DNA from: Prolixibacteraceae bacterium
Lineage (GTDB): Bacteria; Bacteroidota; Bacteroidia; Bacteroidales; Prolixibacteraceae
Length of the DNA stretch: 64,000 nt
Assembly: GCA_019459485.1 (NCBI GenBank)
Contig: JAIBEZ010000028.1
Location: forward strand, 1 to 64,000
Direction of reading: 5' to 3'
Positions 1 through 7,755 of this stretch are shown here, one piece after another; the first letter of the stretch is position 1; each line of letters starts with the position of its first letter. Position numbers and translations under genes: made by a program. The notes under the pieces were generated by a model. That model made no database searches. It was not told where the DNA came from and saw nothing but the letters and a program-made list of their open reading frames with translations.

Positions 1-1811
1 GCCCAACGCCCAGCATCAGCCACAGCGTGTTGCCCACCAGTTCTGGAAGAACGAATTCGGTCAGGTTTCGACCAATTACCCGAAAGAGTGGCATTGTTGT
101 ATTCACCGTAATACAAATTCAGAATGCTGCCTGCAAAATCGGCATCTTCCTTTTTCATGTCGGGCGGAATCGTTGAATGTGTCACCCAGCTTTTCCGTTC
201 GTCATTCGGAACCGGAAATATTTTCAGGAAATCACCTCTGAATATCTGATAACAAATGTTTACACGTTCATCGACATTGATGATTTCCTTGTCGAATTTG
301 TTCCTTGTGGTTTGGCTTTTATTGTACGATTGCTGAACCAGATCGTTGAGCCGATAGTTTCCGGCCTGATCGAACATTTGGTTGAATGATATAAAATCTC
401 CCGAAATTCCAAGTACTTTCCTTAACTCCGGATTGCCCACTTTCACTGTCGGAACGTTTTTCCATTTGTCAGGATTGGCGCTCATTTCCACAAAAAATTC
501 AACCGGCGAAAGTCCTTCCCAATTGTCTTTTTTTGTGATTTTGCGCAACAGATCTGAAGCCAGCGTATTAACCGGCTCAATCCTTCCCTGATTGTCGAGT
601 ACCAGTAATTTTCCGAAAGCAGAAATGTGTTGTTTTTTCGTAACATTCGCGCCAAAAGCATCATTTGCCGTCCAGCTCAAACCCAATATAGCTACAAGCA
701 ATAACAATGTTTTTCCGGTCTTGCGCATATTCTGAAGTTTCGAACTGAGGCGAATAAGTGTCTGAAAGCGGCTGGCTGGGCTGAAAAGGGTGAAAACCAT
801 TCCAAGCGTCATCAGGAAATAGCCAAGGTACGAAAGCATTGTACCCCAATAATCCTGATTAACCGAAAGTATAGTGCCTTTTTCGTCCTGATCAAAGGAC
901 GATTGAAAGAAGCGGTATCCGTTGTATTTAAGGATGTTGTTCATGTATATACGAAACGGACGTTCGACTGAAGACGCAGGATCCTTCAAAGTTATTTCGC
1001 TCGCGTACGACGATGGGCTGTTTGAACCTGGATACCTTTCGAGCTGAAATTCGCGGAGATAAATGCTGAATGGCAGTTCGCGGATGATCGATCCGTAGGA
1101 AATGCTGATGTCAATGCCATTGATAGTGCCGGTTGCCGGTTCGTATATGTTTCCGTCGCGGCCAAAAACATTTAGTCGCGTAGTTTCGTTTCCTGAAGTG
1201 ATTTTTGCAGTAAAAGCATCTATTCCGCCCTGACCGGTTTTGTCAGGAATCTGAACCAGCGAACGAAATCCATTTGCATCCACCATGCGTGTTTCAGCGG
1301 CATTCGGAACAAATAATTCATTTTCAACAGTCAGCGTTTTTCCGGCGATTTCTATTGTTTCCTTGTACCTGTTATTTGTATTTGGTGTGAATTTTACTCT
1401 TGTGCGGGCTGTTTCTTCCTGTCCGTTTACGCTTGCTTTCAGGGTAATATAGGATTCAGTTGATACAATCTGATTGTTTGATTCTCCTTCGCGAATGTGC
1501 ATACTTCCTTCGAAACCCACATAGCGGGTGACTCCGGCTCCGATTATTATCGCAATAAAAGCGAGGTGGAACAACAGAATTGCCCATTTCTTCCGGTTGA
1601 CCAGTTTGTACTTGAATACACTTCCGGCCAGATTAACTGCGCCCAGTACAAGTAGCAGTTCGAACCACCACGATTGATATATAAGCGCCTGTGCAGTAGC
1701 TGTTCCGTAATCGTTCTCGATAAAAGTTGCATACGCAATAGCGATTGCAAATATCATCAGCAATAAAACTGAGGTTAGCATCGAGAAAAGCACTTCTTTC
1801 AAAATTTTCAT
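1..1811 (-). CDS. ResB-family cytochrome c biogenesis protein, partial at the window edge
   Basis: This is an open frame of about 600 codons with no stop inside the window, so the ORF track missed it. It starts MKILKEVLFSMLTS with transmembrane segments near residues 8-28, 48-65 and 75-92, then a large periplasmic domain with a ResB-like end (YRFFQSSFDQDEKGT) and a further membrane segment. That is the N-terminal half of the ResB/CcsA-type system II machinery, which attaches haem to apocytochromes outside the membrane. It ends a nine-gene run of cytochrome genes on the same strand, which fits its job. The frame loses family character in the last 60-80 bases (see findings). The family call is from recognition of layout, not a search. 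Confidence 0.85.
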   Translation of the reverse strand, partial: MKILKEVLFSMLTSVLLLMIFAIAIAYATFIENDYGTATAQALIYQSWWFELLLVLGAVNLAGSVFKYKLVNRKKWAILLFHLAFIAIIIGAGVTRYVGFEGSMHIREGESNNQIVSTESYITLKASVNGQEETARTRVKFTPNTNNRYKETIEIAGKTLTVENELFVPNAAETRMVDANGFRSLVQIPDKTGQGGIDAFTAKITSGNETTRLNVFGRDGNIYEPATGTINGIDISISYGSIIRELPFSIYLREFQLERYPGSNSPSSYASEITLKDPASSVERPFRIYMNNILKYNGYRFFQSSFDQDEKGTILSVNQDYWGTMLSYLGYFLMTLGMVFTLFSPASRFQTLIRLSSKLQNMRKTGKTLLLLVAILGLSWTANDAFGANVTKKQHISAFGKLLVLDNQGRIEPVNTLASDLLRKITKKDNWEGLSPVEFFVEMSANPDKWKNVPTVKVGNPELRKVLGISGDFISFNQMFDQAGNYRLNDLVQQSYNKSQTTRNKFDKEIINVDERVNICYQIFRGDFLKIFPVPNDERKSWVTHSTIPPDMKKEDADFAGSILNLYYGEYNNATLSGNWSKPDRIRSSRTGGQHAVADAGRW

Positions 1812-1841
1812 ATCTTATTCTTTCAAATTTCTGAATAAATT

Positions 1842-1872
1842 AAAAGGCTGTCGGTGAGAACAGCCTTTTTTT
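1842..1872 (-). terminator. Probable Rho-independent hairpin
   Basis: AAAAGGCTGT and ACAGCCTTTT form a 10-bp stem with an 8-base loop between the NapC-like gene and the ResB-like gene. A T-run follows on both strands, so it may work in either direction. If active on the minus strand it would attenuate transcription into the ResB-like gene. Confidence 0.65.
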
Positions 1873-1964
1873 GAGCGATTAAAAATAGCAATAATAATTA
1901 GTTAAGCTCTTGTGATGAAGGGCAATTGGTAATAAGAATTGCAAAATATTGTTAATGGTTTTTT

Positions 1965-3461
1965 TTAATACAATTTATAATGACAATCGGCACACAGTTT
2001 CGTTCTCCATTCTTCATTTATCTCTATCGGATGCTTGAATTCCAGCGGATTGAAAGAATTTGAAATCTGCATTTCATCATTGGTTCCCTGTGCAACAATA
2101 CTGTGGCACAAATCACAATCGCGCGAAATTACCTTGCCGCTTTCCGAGGTGTGACGGTCGTTGTGGCAACGGAAGCAGCCATTTGTTTCCATGTGGCCGA
2201 TGTGATTCGGGTAGGCTGTCCATTTAACTTTCATCTCAGGGAAGAAATTCTGACTGTAGCCTTCCTGCATTCCTGCAATCGCTTTTTCAATCTCTTTTTT
2301 ACTGGTTTCAAGTAATTCAGGATACATCGCCGAATAATATTCATCAACTTGTGTTTTTATTGCCATCAGGGCGCTGTCGGAAGTTGAATAATCCTGGCTC
2401 AGTACATCCATGGCCACTATTTTCACATCAGGCAATTCATGAGGTATTTTCCCGGCAGTAATCAATTCATCAATAAAATTTTGCGGTGCCTGATAATTGT
2501 GCGAAGGCCGGTTGTGACAGTCGATACAATCCATTGTCCGGATTGCCAGTGTATCGTGTTGAGTTGCTGTGAGTTTTTCGTCGTTGTCTTCAAATATGGT
2601 TACTTCGCCGGTTTTTAGGTTGGTGTATTTCACCCATGGAATTTTTTCGCGGTTGCGAACCGATGAAATGTATTCGATTTTCACATCCTTGTTGATGTGC
2701 CAGTGAATTCCCTGCGCATTTCCCTGCGCGCTGTTACTGGCGCTTGTTTTCATTTGAAGGTGAACATTCCATGCAGTGGTGGCTTCATCTGCCAGATAGG
2801 AAATGATATTTCTTTGTTTGCGGTCGTAAAACTTTTCAGGCCAGTGACAATGTTCACAGGTTTCCATGGCCGGGCGTAAACTTTCGATTGGAGTGAGAAT
2901 CGGACGCGGAACCTGACCTGTAATGACAGCATAAACCTGGTACAAGCCTGTAATTTTGCTTCGTACATACCAGCCAGCTCCCGATCCCACGTGGCACTCC
3001 ACACAATTTACCCTTGAGTGGGGAGAATTTTGGTAGGCGGTATATTCAGGTTTCATCACTTTGTGGCAAAGCTTTCCGCAAAATTCGTTCGATTCGGTAA
3101 TGTGAAATGCCTGAAAACTTCCGATGGACGAAAGGATTACCAAAAAGACTGTTCCAACCAGAAAAATGATCGCGGCATTTCGTGTCGATGGTTTGTTAAA
3201 ATCGAAAAGCGGGTATTGGGGAGCACCTTCAACTTTTCGTTTTTCCTGTCTTTTTGCCCTGATCATTCCGATTGGAATTAAAAGCAAGCCAAAAACCATT
3301 AATGCCGGAAGCACCATGTAAATAAAAATTCCGAGAAACGAATTGTTTGATTCAAATAAGGTTGAAATAAAGAACAGTAGCAGGATAATCAGGAAACTTA
3401 TAATGGCGATGGTTGTTCCGGCAATGGTCAGCAGGTTTTTTGTAGATTTTGGCAAGTTCAT
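1965..3461 (-). CDS. NapC/NirT-family multihaem cytochrome c, membrane-anchored quinol dehydrogenase
   Basis: 498 residues. There are three membrane segments (about residues 12-34, 44-66 and 95-116), then a periplasmic part with haem motifs: CGKLCH (a CX3CH motif), CVECH, CEHCH, CIDCH, CFRCH, CDLCH and CADCH, about seven haems. The block FCGKLCHKVMKPEYTAY followed by HSRVNCVECH is typical of NapC/NirT/CymA-like proteins that take electrons from menaquinol and pass them to periplasmic cytochromes. It is larger than a tetrahaem NapC and has extra C-terminal haems, as in the NapC-like proteins of metal and sulfur reducers. It lies in a run of cytochrome genes with no recognisable terminal reductase. 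The electron acceptor is unknown. Confidence 0.85.
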   Translation of the reverse strand: MNLPKSTKNLLTIAGTTIAIISFLIILLLFFISTLFESNNSFLGIFIYMVLPALMVFGLLLIPIGMIRAKRQEKRKVEGAPQYPLFDFNKPSTRNAAIIFLVGTVFLVILSSIGSFQAFHITESNEFCGKLCHKVMKPEYTAYQNSPHSRVNCVECHVGSGAGWYVRSKITGLYQVYAVITGQVPRPILTPIESLRPAMETCEHCHWPEKFYDRKQRNIISYLADEATTAWNVHLQMKTSASNSAQGNAQGIHWHINKDVKIEYISSVRNREKIPWVKYTNLKTGEVTIFEDNDEKLTATQHDTLAIRTMDCIDCHNRPSHNYQAPQNFIDELITAGKIPHELPDVKIVAMDVLSQDYSTSDSALMAIKTQVDEYYSAMYPELLETSKKEIEKAIAGMQEGYSQNFFPEMKVKWTAYPNHIGHMETNGCFRCHNDRHTSESGKVISRDCDLCHSIVAQGTNDEMQISNSFNPLEFKHPIEINEEWRTKLCADCHYKLY

Positions 3462-3498
3462 AGTTTTCGGATTAGAAAGTTAAGCGGTTGGCAGAAAT

Positions 3499-3546
3499 AA
3501 AAAAAAAAAACAAGAACTGAAACTATTTTCAGTTTCAGTTCTTGTC
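3499..3546 (-). terminator. Strong Rho-independent terminator
   Basis: ACAAGAACTGAAAC pairs with GTTTCAGTTCTTGT in a 14-bp perfect stem and is followed on the minus strand by an uninterrupted run of about 11 T. It lies just after the 3' end of the small cytochrome c gene. Confidence 0.9.
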
Positions 3547-3556
3547 AAACAAAGAA

Positions 3557-3979
3557 TTATTTGAGGGTGCGAATGTAATTTACAATCGCCCAACGGTCTT
3601 CTTCTTCAAGGATTTTTTTATCAAAGGCCGGCATTTCATCACGTCCGATAATTGCCTGATAATAAATTTCGCCATCGGATTGTGCCTGAAATTTTACATT
3701 CTTTAATGATCCGATTTTGGTTTTCATGCTCGATGCTTTTGGTCCGTCGCCTTCACCTACATTGCCATGGCATGATTTGCAATGTTTTGCATACAGAAGT
3801 TTTCCCAGCTTTTCAGAGGCAGCGTCACCCTTGAAGGTATTTTTCATTGCTTTGTATTTTGCCGGAATCTCCCAGGCTGCGGCAGTTTTTTGATCCTGCG
3901 GAACTACAAAAGCAGAAAGTGCAACGAAACAAAAAATAATAGCTACACTCCAAAATAGTTTACTTAATTGCTTTTTCAT
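3557..3979 (-). CDS. Small periplasmic class I c-type cytochrome (paralogue 1)
   Basis: 140 residues with a signal peptide (MKKQLSKLFWSVAIIFCFVALSAF) and one haem motif, CKSCH, in the context YAKHCKSCHGNVGEGDGPKA. The distal methionine is probably in GRDEMPAF. The C-terminal helix EEDRWAIVNYIRTLK is typical of monohaem class I cytochromes. It would shuttle electrons across the periplasm between the membrane-bound quinol dehydrogenases and the outer-membrane components encoded beside it. It is close to the 139-residue protein at 5861-6280, differing mainly in the linker after the signal peptide, so the pair arose by duplication. Its own terminator follows. The 170-bp upstream gap has degenerate TTGAT half sites. 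Confidence 0.9.
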   Translation of the reverse strand: MKKQLSKLFWSVAIIFCFVALSAFVVPQDQKTAAAWEIPAKYKAMKNTFKGDAASEKLGKLLYAKHCKSCHGNVGEGDGPKASSMKTKIGSLKNVKFQAQSDGEIYYQAIIGRDEMPAFDKKILEEEDRWAIVNYIRTLK

Positions 3980-4151
3980 GATTAGTTTATTTATGATTAA
4001 ATTTCACTTTCGCACTAACTTTATATTTGATAGCAAGGAATGTATAAAAGTAAAAAGTTTATCAGACTATATGAGTTCGAGGCTATTGATATAAGTGAAC
4101 TCATTAATTGATATTAAATAAATCATAAATAGGGGGGAGAATGAAAAAAAA

Positions 4152-4202
4152 TACGAAGAAATATCCTGATTAAGAAGGTTTCAATCAGGATATTTCTTCG
4201 TA
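4152..4202 (-). terminator. Strong Rho-independent terminator
   Basis: A stem of about 20 bp (TACGAAGAAATATCCTGATT with its complement) and an 11-base loop follow the cytochrome b gene. On the minus strand it runs into seven T. Confidence 0.9.
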
Positions 4203-4220
4203 TGGTATTATTGAATACGG

Positions 4221-4850
4221 TTAATGACCGCTAATATCGTGATAACCGTTGACAATGCTTTTAAAGTTGTCGGCCGGATTTTTTCCGATGGACGCAACAT
4301 ACAAATGCACAATAAGAAAAATTGAAACCAGAAACCCCAGACTGGAATGTAAAACCGCAGTCAGAAAAATTCCACTAAATGAATATACTTCTTCGATGAT
4401 GGTTTCAGGAAAAAGCAGAGCCAGACCGGTGAAAATTAAACCGGGAACGAACAAATACATCACCGATAGATAGGCCACTTTCTGCATTGGATTAAATTTA
4501 CGTTTTTCCGACAATGGGAACGGAGCCTGCTGATGTTTGAACATACCAGAAGTATAATATATGACTTGTAATTTTAATCTTTTAGTCAAACCTTTTAGTT
4601 TCAGGCGGTAATATTTTTTGTTTGTGGTTAATATATTCCCGATGAAAAACAGCAAATAGTTTACCGAAACCAGAATTCCAAATATGTTGTGAAGATTGAC
4701 GGCCAATTCAAAATCCATCAGTTTAAAGTTAGGATTTGAATATTGCATGTTTATACCGGTAAAGATTAAAATCAAAATGCCCAACGCATTGATTCCGTGC
4801 CAGATTCTTAGCCAAATAGGATAAAAATAGATTTTGCTTTCTGAACTCAT
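4221..4850 (-). CDS. Cytochrome b (b561 / formate dehydrogenase gamma-like) membrane subunit
   Basis: 209 residues with four main hydrophobic segments and histidines placed for two b haems (WLRIWHGINA, VNLHNIFG, VLHSSLGF and IVHLYVA). This matches the cytochrome b561-like membrane subunits of formate, hydrogenase and thiosulfate enzymes, which exchange electrons with quinone. It starts 4 bp after the stop of the heptahaem gene, so the two are very likely translated together and form one quinol:cytochrome complex. No catalytic molybdenum or hydrogenase subunit is encoded nearby, so the complex probably links the quinone pool only to the c-type haems. Confidence 0.85.
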   Translation of the reverse strand: MSSESKIYFYPIWLRIWHGINALGILILIFTGINMQYSNPNFKLMDFELAVNLHNIFGILVSVNYLLFFIGNILTTNKKYYRLKLKGLTKRLKLQVIYYTSGMFKHQQAPFPLSEKRKFNPMQKVAYLSVMYLFVPGLIFTGLALLFPETIIEEVYSFSGIFLTAVLHSSLGFLVSIFLIVHLYVASIGKNPADNFKSIVNGYHDISGH

Positions 4851-4854
4851 GAAT

Positions 4855-5793
4855 TTACTTTTTTATGATTCTAAAAATCAAATGAATACCAATTCCGGCC
4901 AGAGCCATCAGAAATATAAGAATGCTGATGTTGTTTAACAAGGGATTCTGGTATGCTCCGATCACATACGACTTGTTGGCAATAATGGTATTTAATTTGC
5001 CTTCTGATGTGCGGTTCTGCAGGTTTTCGTATTTATACAGCGACGCAATCAGCATCGAATTTTTCGAATGGCATTCCACACAATTCCTTAAAGCTTGTTC
5101 TTTTGGAAGAATGTTGTGTGAAACCGACAATGAATCTACAACTTCGGTATGACATTCAATGCATCTTATGTTTCTGAAATGAAGTTCCTGATTGGGTAGC
5201 CAGTCATGAATTTTATTGAGTTCCGGTTTAATTTCATCCGAAATCAAATGAAATTTATTATTGTTGCTGTGGCACGACATGCACATTTCGTTGCTGAAAC
5301 CCACGATTTCGCTTACTTCGGAACTTGTTCTCGATTTTGCCTGATAATAGTGCTGATCGTGGCATTTTGAACAGGTGAAACTTTCTCCGCTTTTCTGAAA
5401 ATGAACACTTTTCTGGAATTCTTCGTCAATTTTTTCAAATTGGTAGGCTGCATATTGTTCGTCGCCTCCGTGGCAGTCCAGACAAGTGCTCAAAGGTTCC
5501 AGTTTTAGTTCTGCATTGTGAGGATAAGTTTCGTAGTCAGAGGAGTGGCAATCGGTACATTTAAATTTTCCGTGTACTCCCGACGCAAAATGATCTTTGT
5601 TCATGATATAAAGCGGATTCATCATCCGTTTATCTTCAGCATCAGTCAAAGTATTTTGAAAGGTAAAGGTTTGATTGGTGTGGCATTTCAGGCACAATTC
5701 ATTTTCAGGTGTCATTGGCTTTTCCTGTGCCTTGATTCCGGAAATAGAACAAATAGAAATAATGAATACAAATAATTGAAAATAGCTTCGCAT
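4855..5793 (-). CDS. Heptahaem c-type cytochrome with C-terminal membrane anchor
   Basis: I chose the start MRSYFQLFVFIISICSISG, a clear signal peptide. The longer ORF-track start would be translated from the preceding terminator. The protein is about 312 residues with seven CXXCH motifs (CLKCH, CTDCH, CLDCH, CSKCH, CMSCH, CIECH and CVECH) and many lone histidines for distal ligands. A C-terminal membrane segment (ISILIFLMALAGIGIHLIF) holds it to the inner membrane facing the periplasm. It is a cytochrome c3/c7-like domain protein coupled to the adjacent cytochrome b gene, with only 4 bp between them. A quinol-oxidising role is inferred from that pairing. Confidence 0.85.
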   Translation of the reverse strand: MRSYFQLFVFIISICSISGIKAQEKPMTPENELCLKCHTNQTFTFQNTLTDAEDKRMMNPLYIMNKDHFASGVHGKFKCTDCHSSDYETYPHNAELKLEPLSTCLDCHGGDEQYAAYQFEKIDEEFQKSVHFQKSGESFTCSKCHDQHYYQAKSRTSSEVSEIVGFSNEMCMSCHSNNNKFHLISDEIKPELNKIHDWLPNQELHFRNIRCIECHTEVVDSLSVSHNILPKEQALRNCVECHSKNSMLIASLYKYENLQNRTSEGKLNTIIANKSYVIGAYQNPLLNNISILIFLMALAGIGIHLIFRIIKK

Positions 5794-5809
5794 AGCCCGG
5801 CTGTTAAAT

Positions 5810-5848
5810 AAAAATGCCGGAGTTCGGATTTCGGACTCCAGCATTTTT
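5810..5848 (-). terminator. Rho-independent terminator
   Basis: AAAAATGC-GGAGT pairs with ACTCC-GCATTTTT with one mismatch, just after the stop of the second small cytochrome gene. It overlaps the over-long ORF-track start of the heptahaem gene, which supports the shorter start. Confidence 0.75.
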
Positions 5849-5860
5849 ATAAATGATTGT

Positions 5861-6280
5861 TTATTTTAATGTCCGCATGTAATGTACGATCGCCCAACGA
5901 TCTTCTTCATCAAGAATTTTTTTCTCGAAATTTGGCATTTCATCACGGCCAACAAACGACTGGTAATAAATTACGCCATCACTTTGAGCCTGAAATTTAG
6001 CACCTTTAAATGATTGCATTTTAGTTTTCATGCTGGCTGCTTTTGGTCCGTCACCTTCGCCAACACCACCATGGCACGATTTGCAATGTTTTGCATAAAG
6101 TAATTTGCCAACCTTTTCTGTTTCAGGGGTAGCTTTTATACTTTTCATGCTTTTGTAATTTGCAGGTACGTTCCATGCAGCGCCAACTTTCTGATCCTGT
6201 GGCACAACAAAGGCAAAAAGTGCGATTGTCATCGCGAACATTCCCAATACACTGAATAAATTTGATAATCCTTTTTTCAT
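5861..6280 (-). CDS. Small periplasmic class I c-type cytochrome (paralogue 2)
   Basis: 139 residues: signal peptide, a haem motif CKSCH in YAKHCKSCHGGVGEGDGPKA, a methionine ligand candidate in GRDEMPNF and a C-terminal EEDRWAIVHYMRTLK. It is a close paralogue of the protein at 3557-3979. Both start MKK, share VVPQDQK after the signal region and agree at most positions after the haem. It is probably an electron shuttle between inner- and outer-membrane cytochromes. Each copy has its own terminator, so they can be expressed at different levels. What separates their roles is not visible. Confidence 0.9.
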   Translation of the reverse strand: MKKGLSNLFSVLGMFAMTIALFAFVVPQDQKVGAAWNVPANYKSMKSIKATPETEKVGKLLYAKHCKSCHGGVGEGDGPKAASMKTKMQSFKGAKFQAQSDGVIYYQSFVGRDEMPNFEKKILDEEDRWAIVHYMRTLK

Positions 6281-6353
6281 GATTCAATTTTTTAAAATTA
6301 ATACTTGGCTAAAGCTAGCAATTATCTGGCCAAATTTGCAATACCCTGTTATG

Positions 6354-7268
6354 CTAAAATCCCCACAAGCGTGTGATGGTAAATCCTATTGCAAAATTAT
6401 CCTTGCTGATGCTTTTTTGGTTCCACATCATGTTCTCCTGAGGCAGAAAACTGCCTGCATTTCCTGCATAAATCTGAAATGCATGTGTGCTGGTCGAAAT
6501 TTCGTATCCGAATGATAAACTTGGTTCCGGATGGTTAGTCCATTCGAGTTGCTCCGAAATGTCCTTTATTTTTAGTGGGGCATCGTAGGTGAAAATAATC
6601 GAGCCCTGAGGCGACACTTTTATCCTGCCGTTACCATGAACGCCAACTTTATCATGGTCGTACAGAACACCAACGGCATTGTAATGGGTAAAACTTACCC
6701 CTGCCTGAAGTGAGAACCAGTCGGTAAATTTCCGGCCAACGATTAATTGAGAGAAATAGCTCAAACGGTCGGGAAACTTGAAGCTGCCAACCGGACCTGA
6801 ATAAGCTTCCCTAATTTGTCCTGTTTCAAAAGCGCTGATATTTCTGCCGTCGATGGCCATAACACCATACAAAGCAACAGCAACAGGAATGGTGTTTTCA
6901 CGGGTTTGTTCCAGAATAGTCCATTTGGCATTCACGTCGGTAGCCATTTTCGTTTTTGTGATACCTGCGCCAATCTGAAAGTTTTTCACTGGCACATAGT
7001 TCAATCCTATTCGTATGTTTGCCGGTGCATAAATACCCCACAAATCGGAATGTCCGTTTTCGATGGTGCCGAATTTATGCTGAATGACCATTTCAAGCGT
7101 ATTTGGATTCGGGATAACTGTTGTTTGTGCGTCAATCAGGTATCCGCTTTCAAAAGGAGATCTTACTGGTTTATCTTTTGTCTCTGCGACTGCCGTCGTA
7201 TCTTCCTGCGCGAATGTGACAAGGGAAATTAGTGACAGAAGAATTATGAATAGCATTTTATTTTTCAT
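6354..7268 (-). CDS. DUF5777-type outer-membrane beta-barrel protein
   Basis: The start at MKNKMLFIILLSLISLVTFAQ gives a clean signal peptide and a 304-residue protein; the longer frame runs back into the upstream gene. The body begins PFESGYLIDAQTT and continues with alternating hydrophobic strands, ending in a strand finishing IGFTITRLWGF with a terminal aromatic, as in outer-membrane barrels. I recognise it as the DUF5777 family, seen beside haem proteins in Bacteroidota. It sits between a monohaem lipoprotein and a small cytochrome. In this context it could be the porin of a porin-cytochrome conduit. That role is inference. Confidence 0.75.
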   Translation of the reverse strand: MKNKMLFIILLSLISLVTFAQEDTTAVAETKDKPVRSPFESGYLIDAQTTVIPNPNTLEMVIQHKFGTIENGHSDLWGIYAPANIRIGLNYVPVKNFQIGAGITKTKMATDVNAKWTILEQTRENTIPVAVALYGVMAIDGRNISAFETGQIREAYSGPVGSFKFPDRLSYFSQLIVGRKFTDWFSLQAGVSFTHYNAVGVLYDHDKVGVHGNGRIKVSPQGSIIFTYDAPLKIKDISEQLEWTNHPEPSLSFGYEISTSTHAFQIYAGNAGSFLPQENMMWNQKSISKDNFAIGFTITRLWGF

Positions 7269-7293
7269 TTCTGCGAGTATTAATTTGTTTGCA

Positions 7294-7671
7294 CTAATTA
7301 TCTTTAGCTCCTTCGGTAATCCATAAAAGAATAATTGCAGCTTGTGATGCAGATATCGAAGCATAATGAGTGCCTGATTTTGCTACAGTATAAATTTTAC
7401 TGCTTTCAGGACTTGCAGTATTGACATGATTTGGGACAAGTTGTGCAAAAGCATTGGCTGCAGTCAAATCAGGGGATTTATCTCCAGGCTTATGGCATGC
7501 AGTGCATTTGTTGCCAGTTGAAAAAATTGGAGCTACTTGGGTTGAAAAGCTGATAGGTTCGCCACCATTATCAATAGGAGGAACGACTTCCGGTAAAATA
7601 AAGTCGTATTTGCAGCTATTCAGGAACAGTGAAAACAAAATCAGAATAAGGAATATTGTACGTTTTTTCAT
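7294..7671 (-). CDS. Monohaem c-type cytochrome lipoprotein
   Basis: The start is the ATG of MKKRTIFLILILFSLFLNSCKYD; the ORF-track start is an upstream TTG. The lipobox LNSC makes it a lipoprotein of 125 residues. One haem motif, CTACH, sits in STQVAPIFSTGNKCTACHKPGDKSPDL, the pattern of planctomycete-type cytochromes found as stand-alone electron carriers. It lies between the collagen-like multihaem lipoprotein gene and the DUF5777 barrel gene, spacing 25 bp to the latter, so it is a candidate part of the outer-membrane electron conduit. Confidence 0.8.
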   Translation of the reverse strand: MKKRTIFLILILFSLFLNSCKYDFILPEVVPPIDNGGEPISFSTQVAPIFSTGNKCTACHKPGDKSPDLTAANAFAQLVPNHVNTASPESSKIYTVAKSGTHYASISASQAAIILLWITEGAKDN

Positions 7672-7696
7672 GGTGCTCAATTTTTAAATATTTTAT

Positions 7697-7735
7697 AAAA
7701 AAAGGCTTCAATTTTTAAAAAGAGAAGCCTTTTTT
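7697..7735 (-). terminator. Rho-independent terminator
   Basis: AAAAAAAGGCTTC pairs with GAAGCCTTTTTT around a 14-base loop, after the first gene of the cytochrome cluster. It may act as an attenuator that makes the first gene the most abundant product. Confidence 0.8.
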
Positions 7736-7755
7736 ATATCTTTTCACGTTATACC

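Noticed and set aside
4086-4121. Two TTGAT half sites as FNR operators
   Set aside because: Neither has an ATCAA partner at the right spacing; kept only as weak support in the regulator finding.
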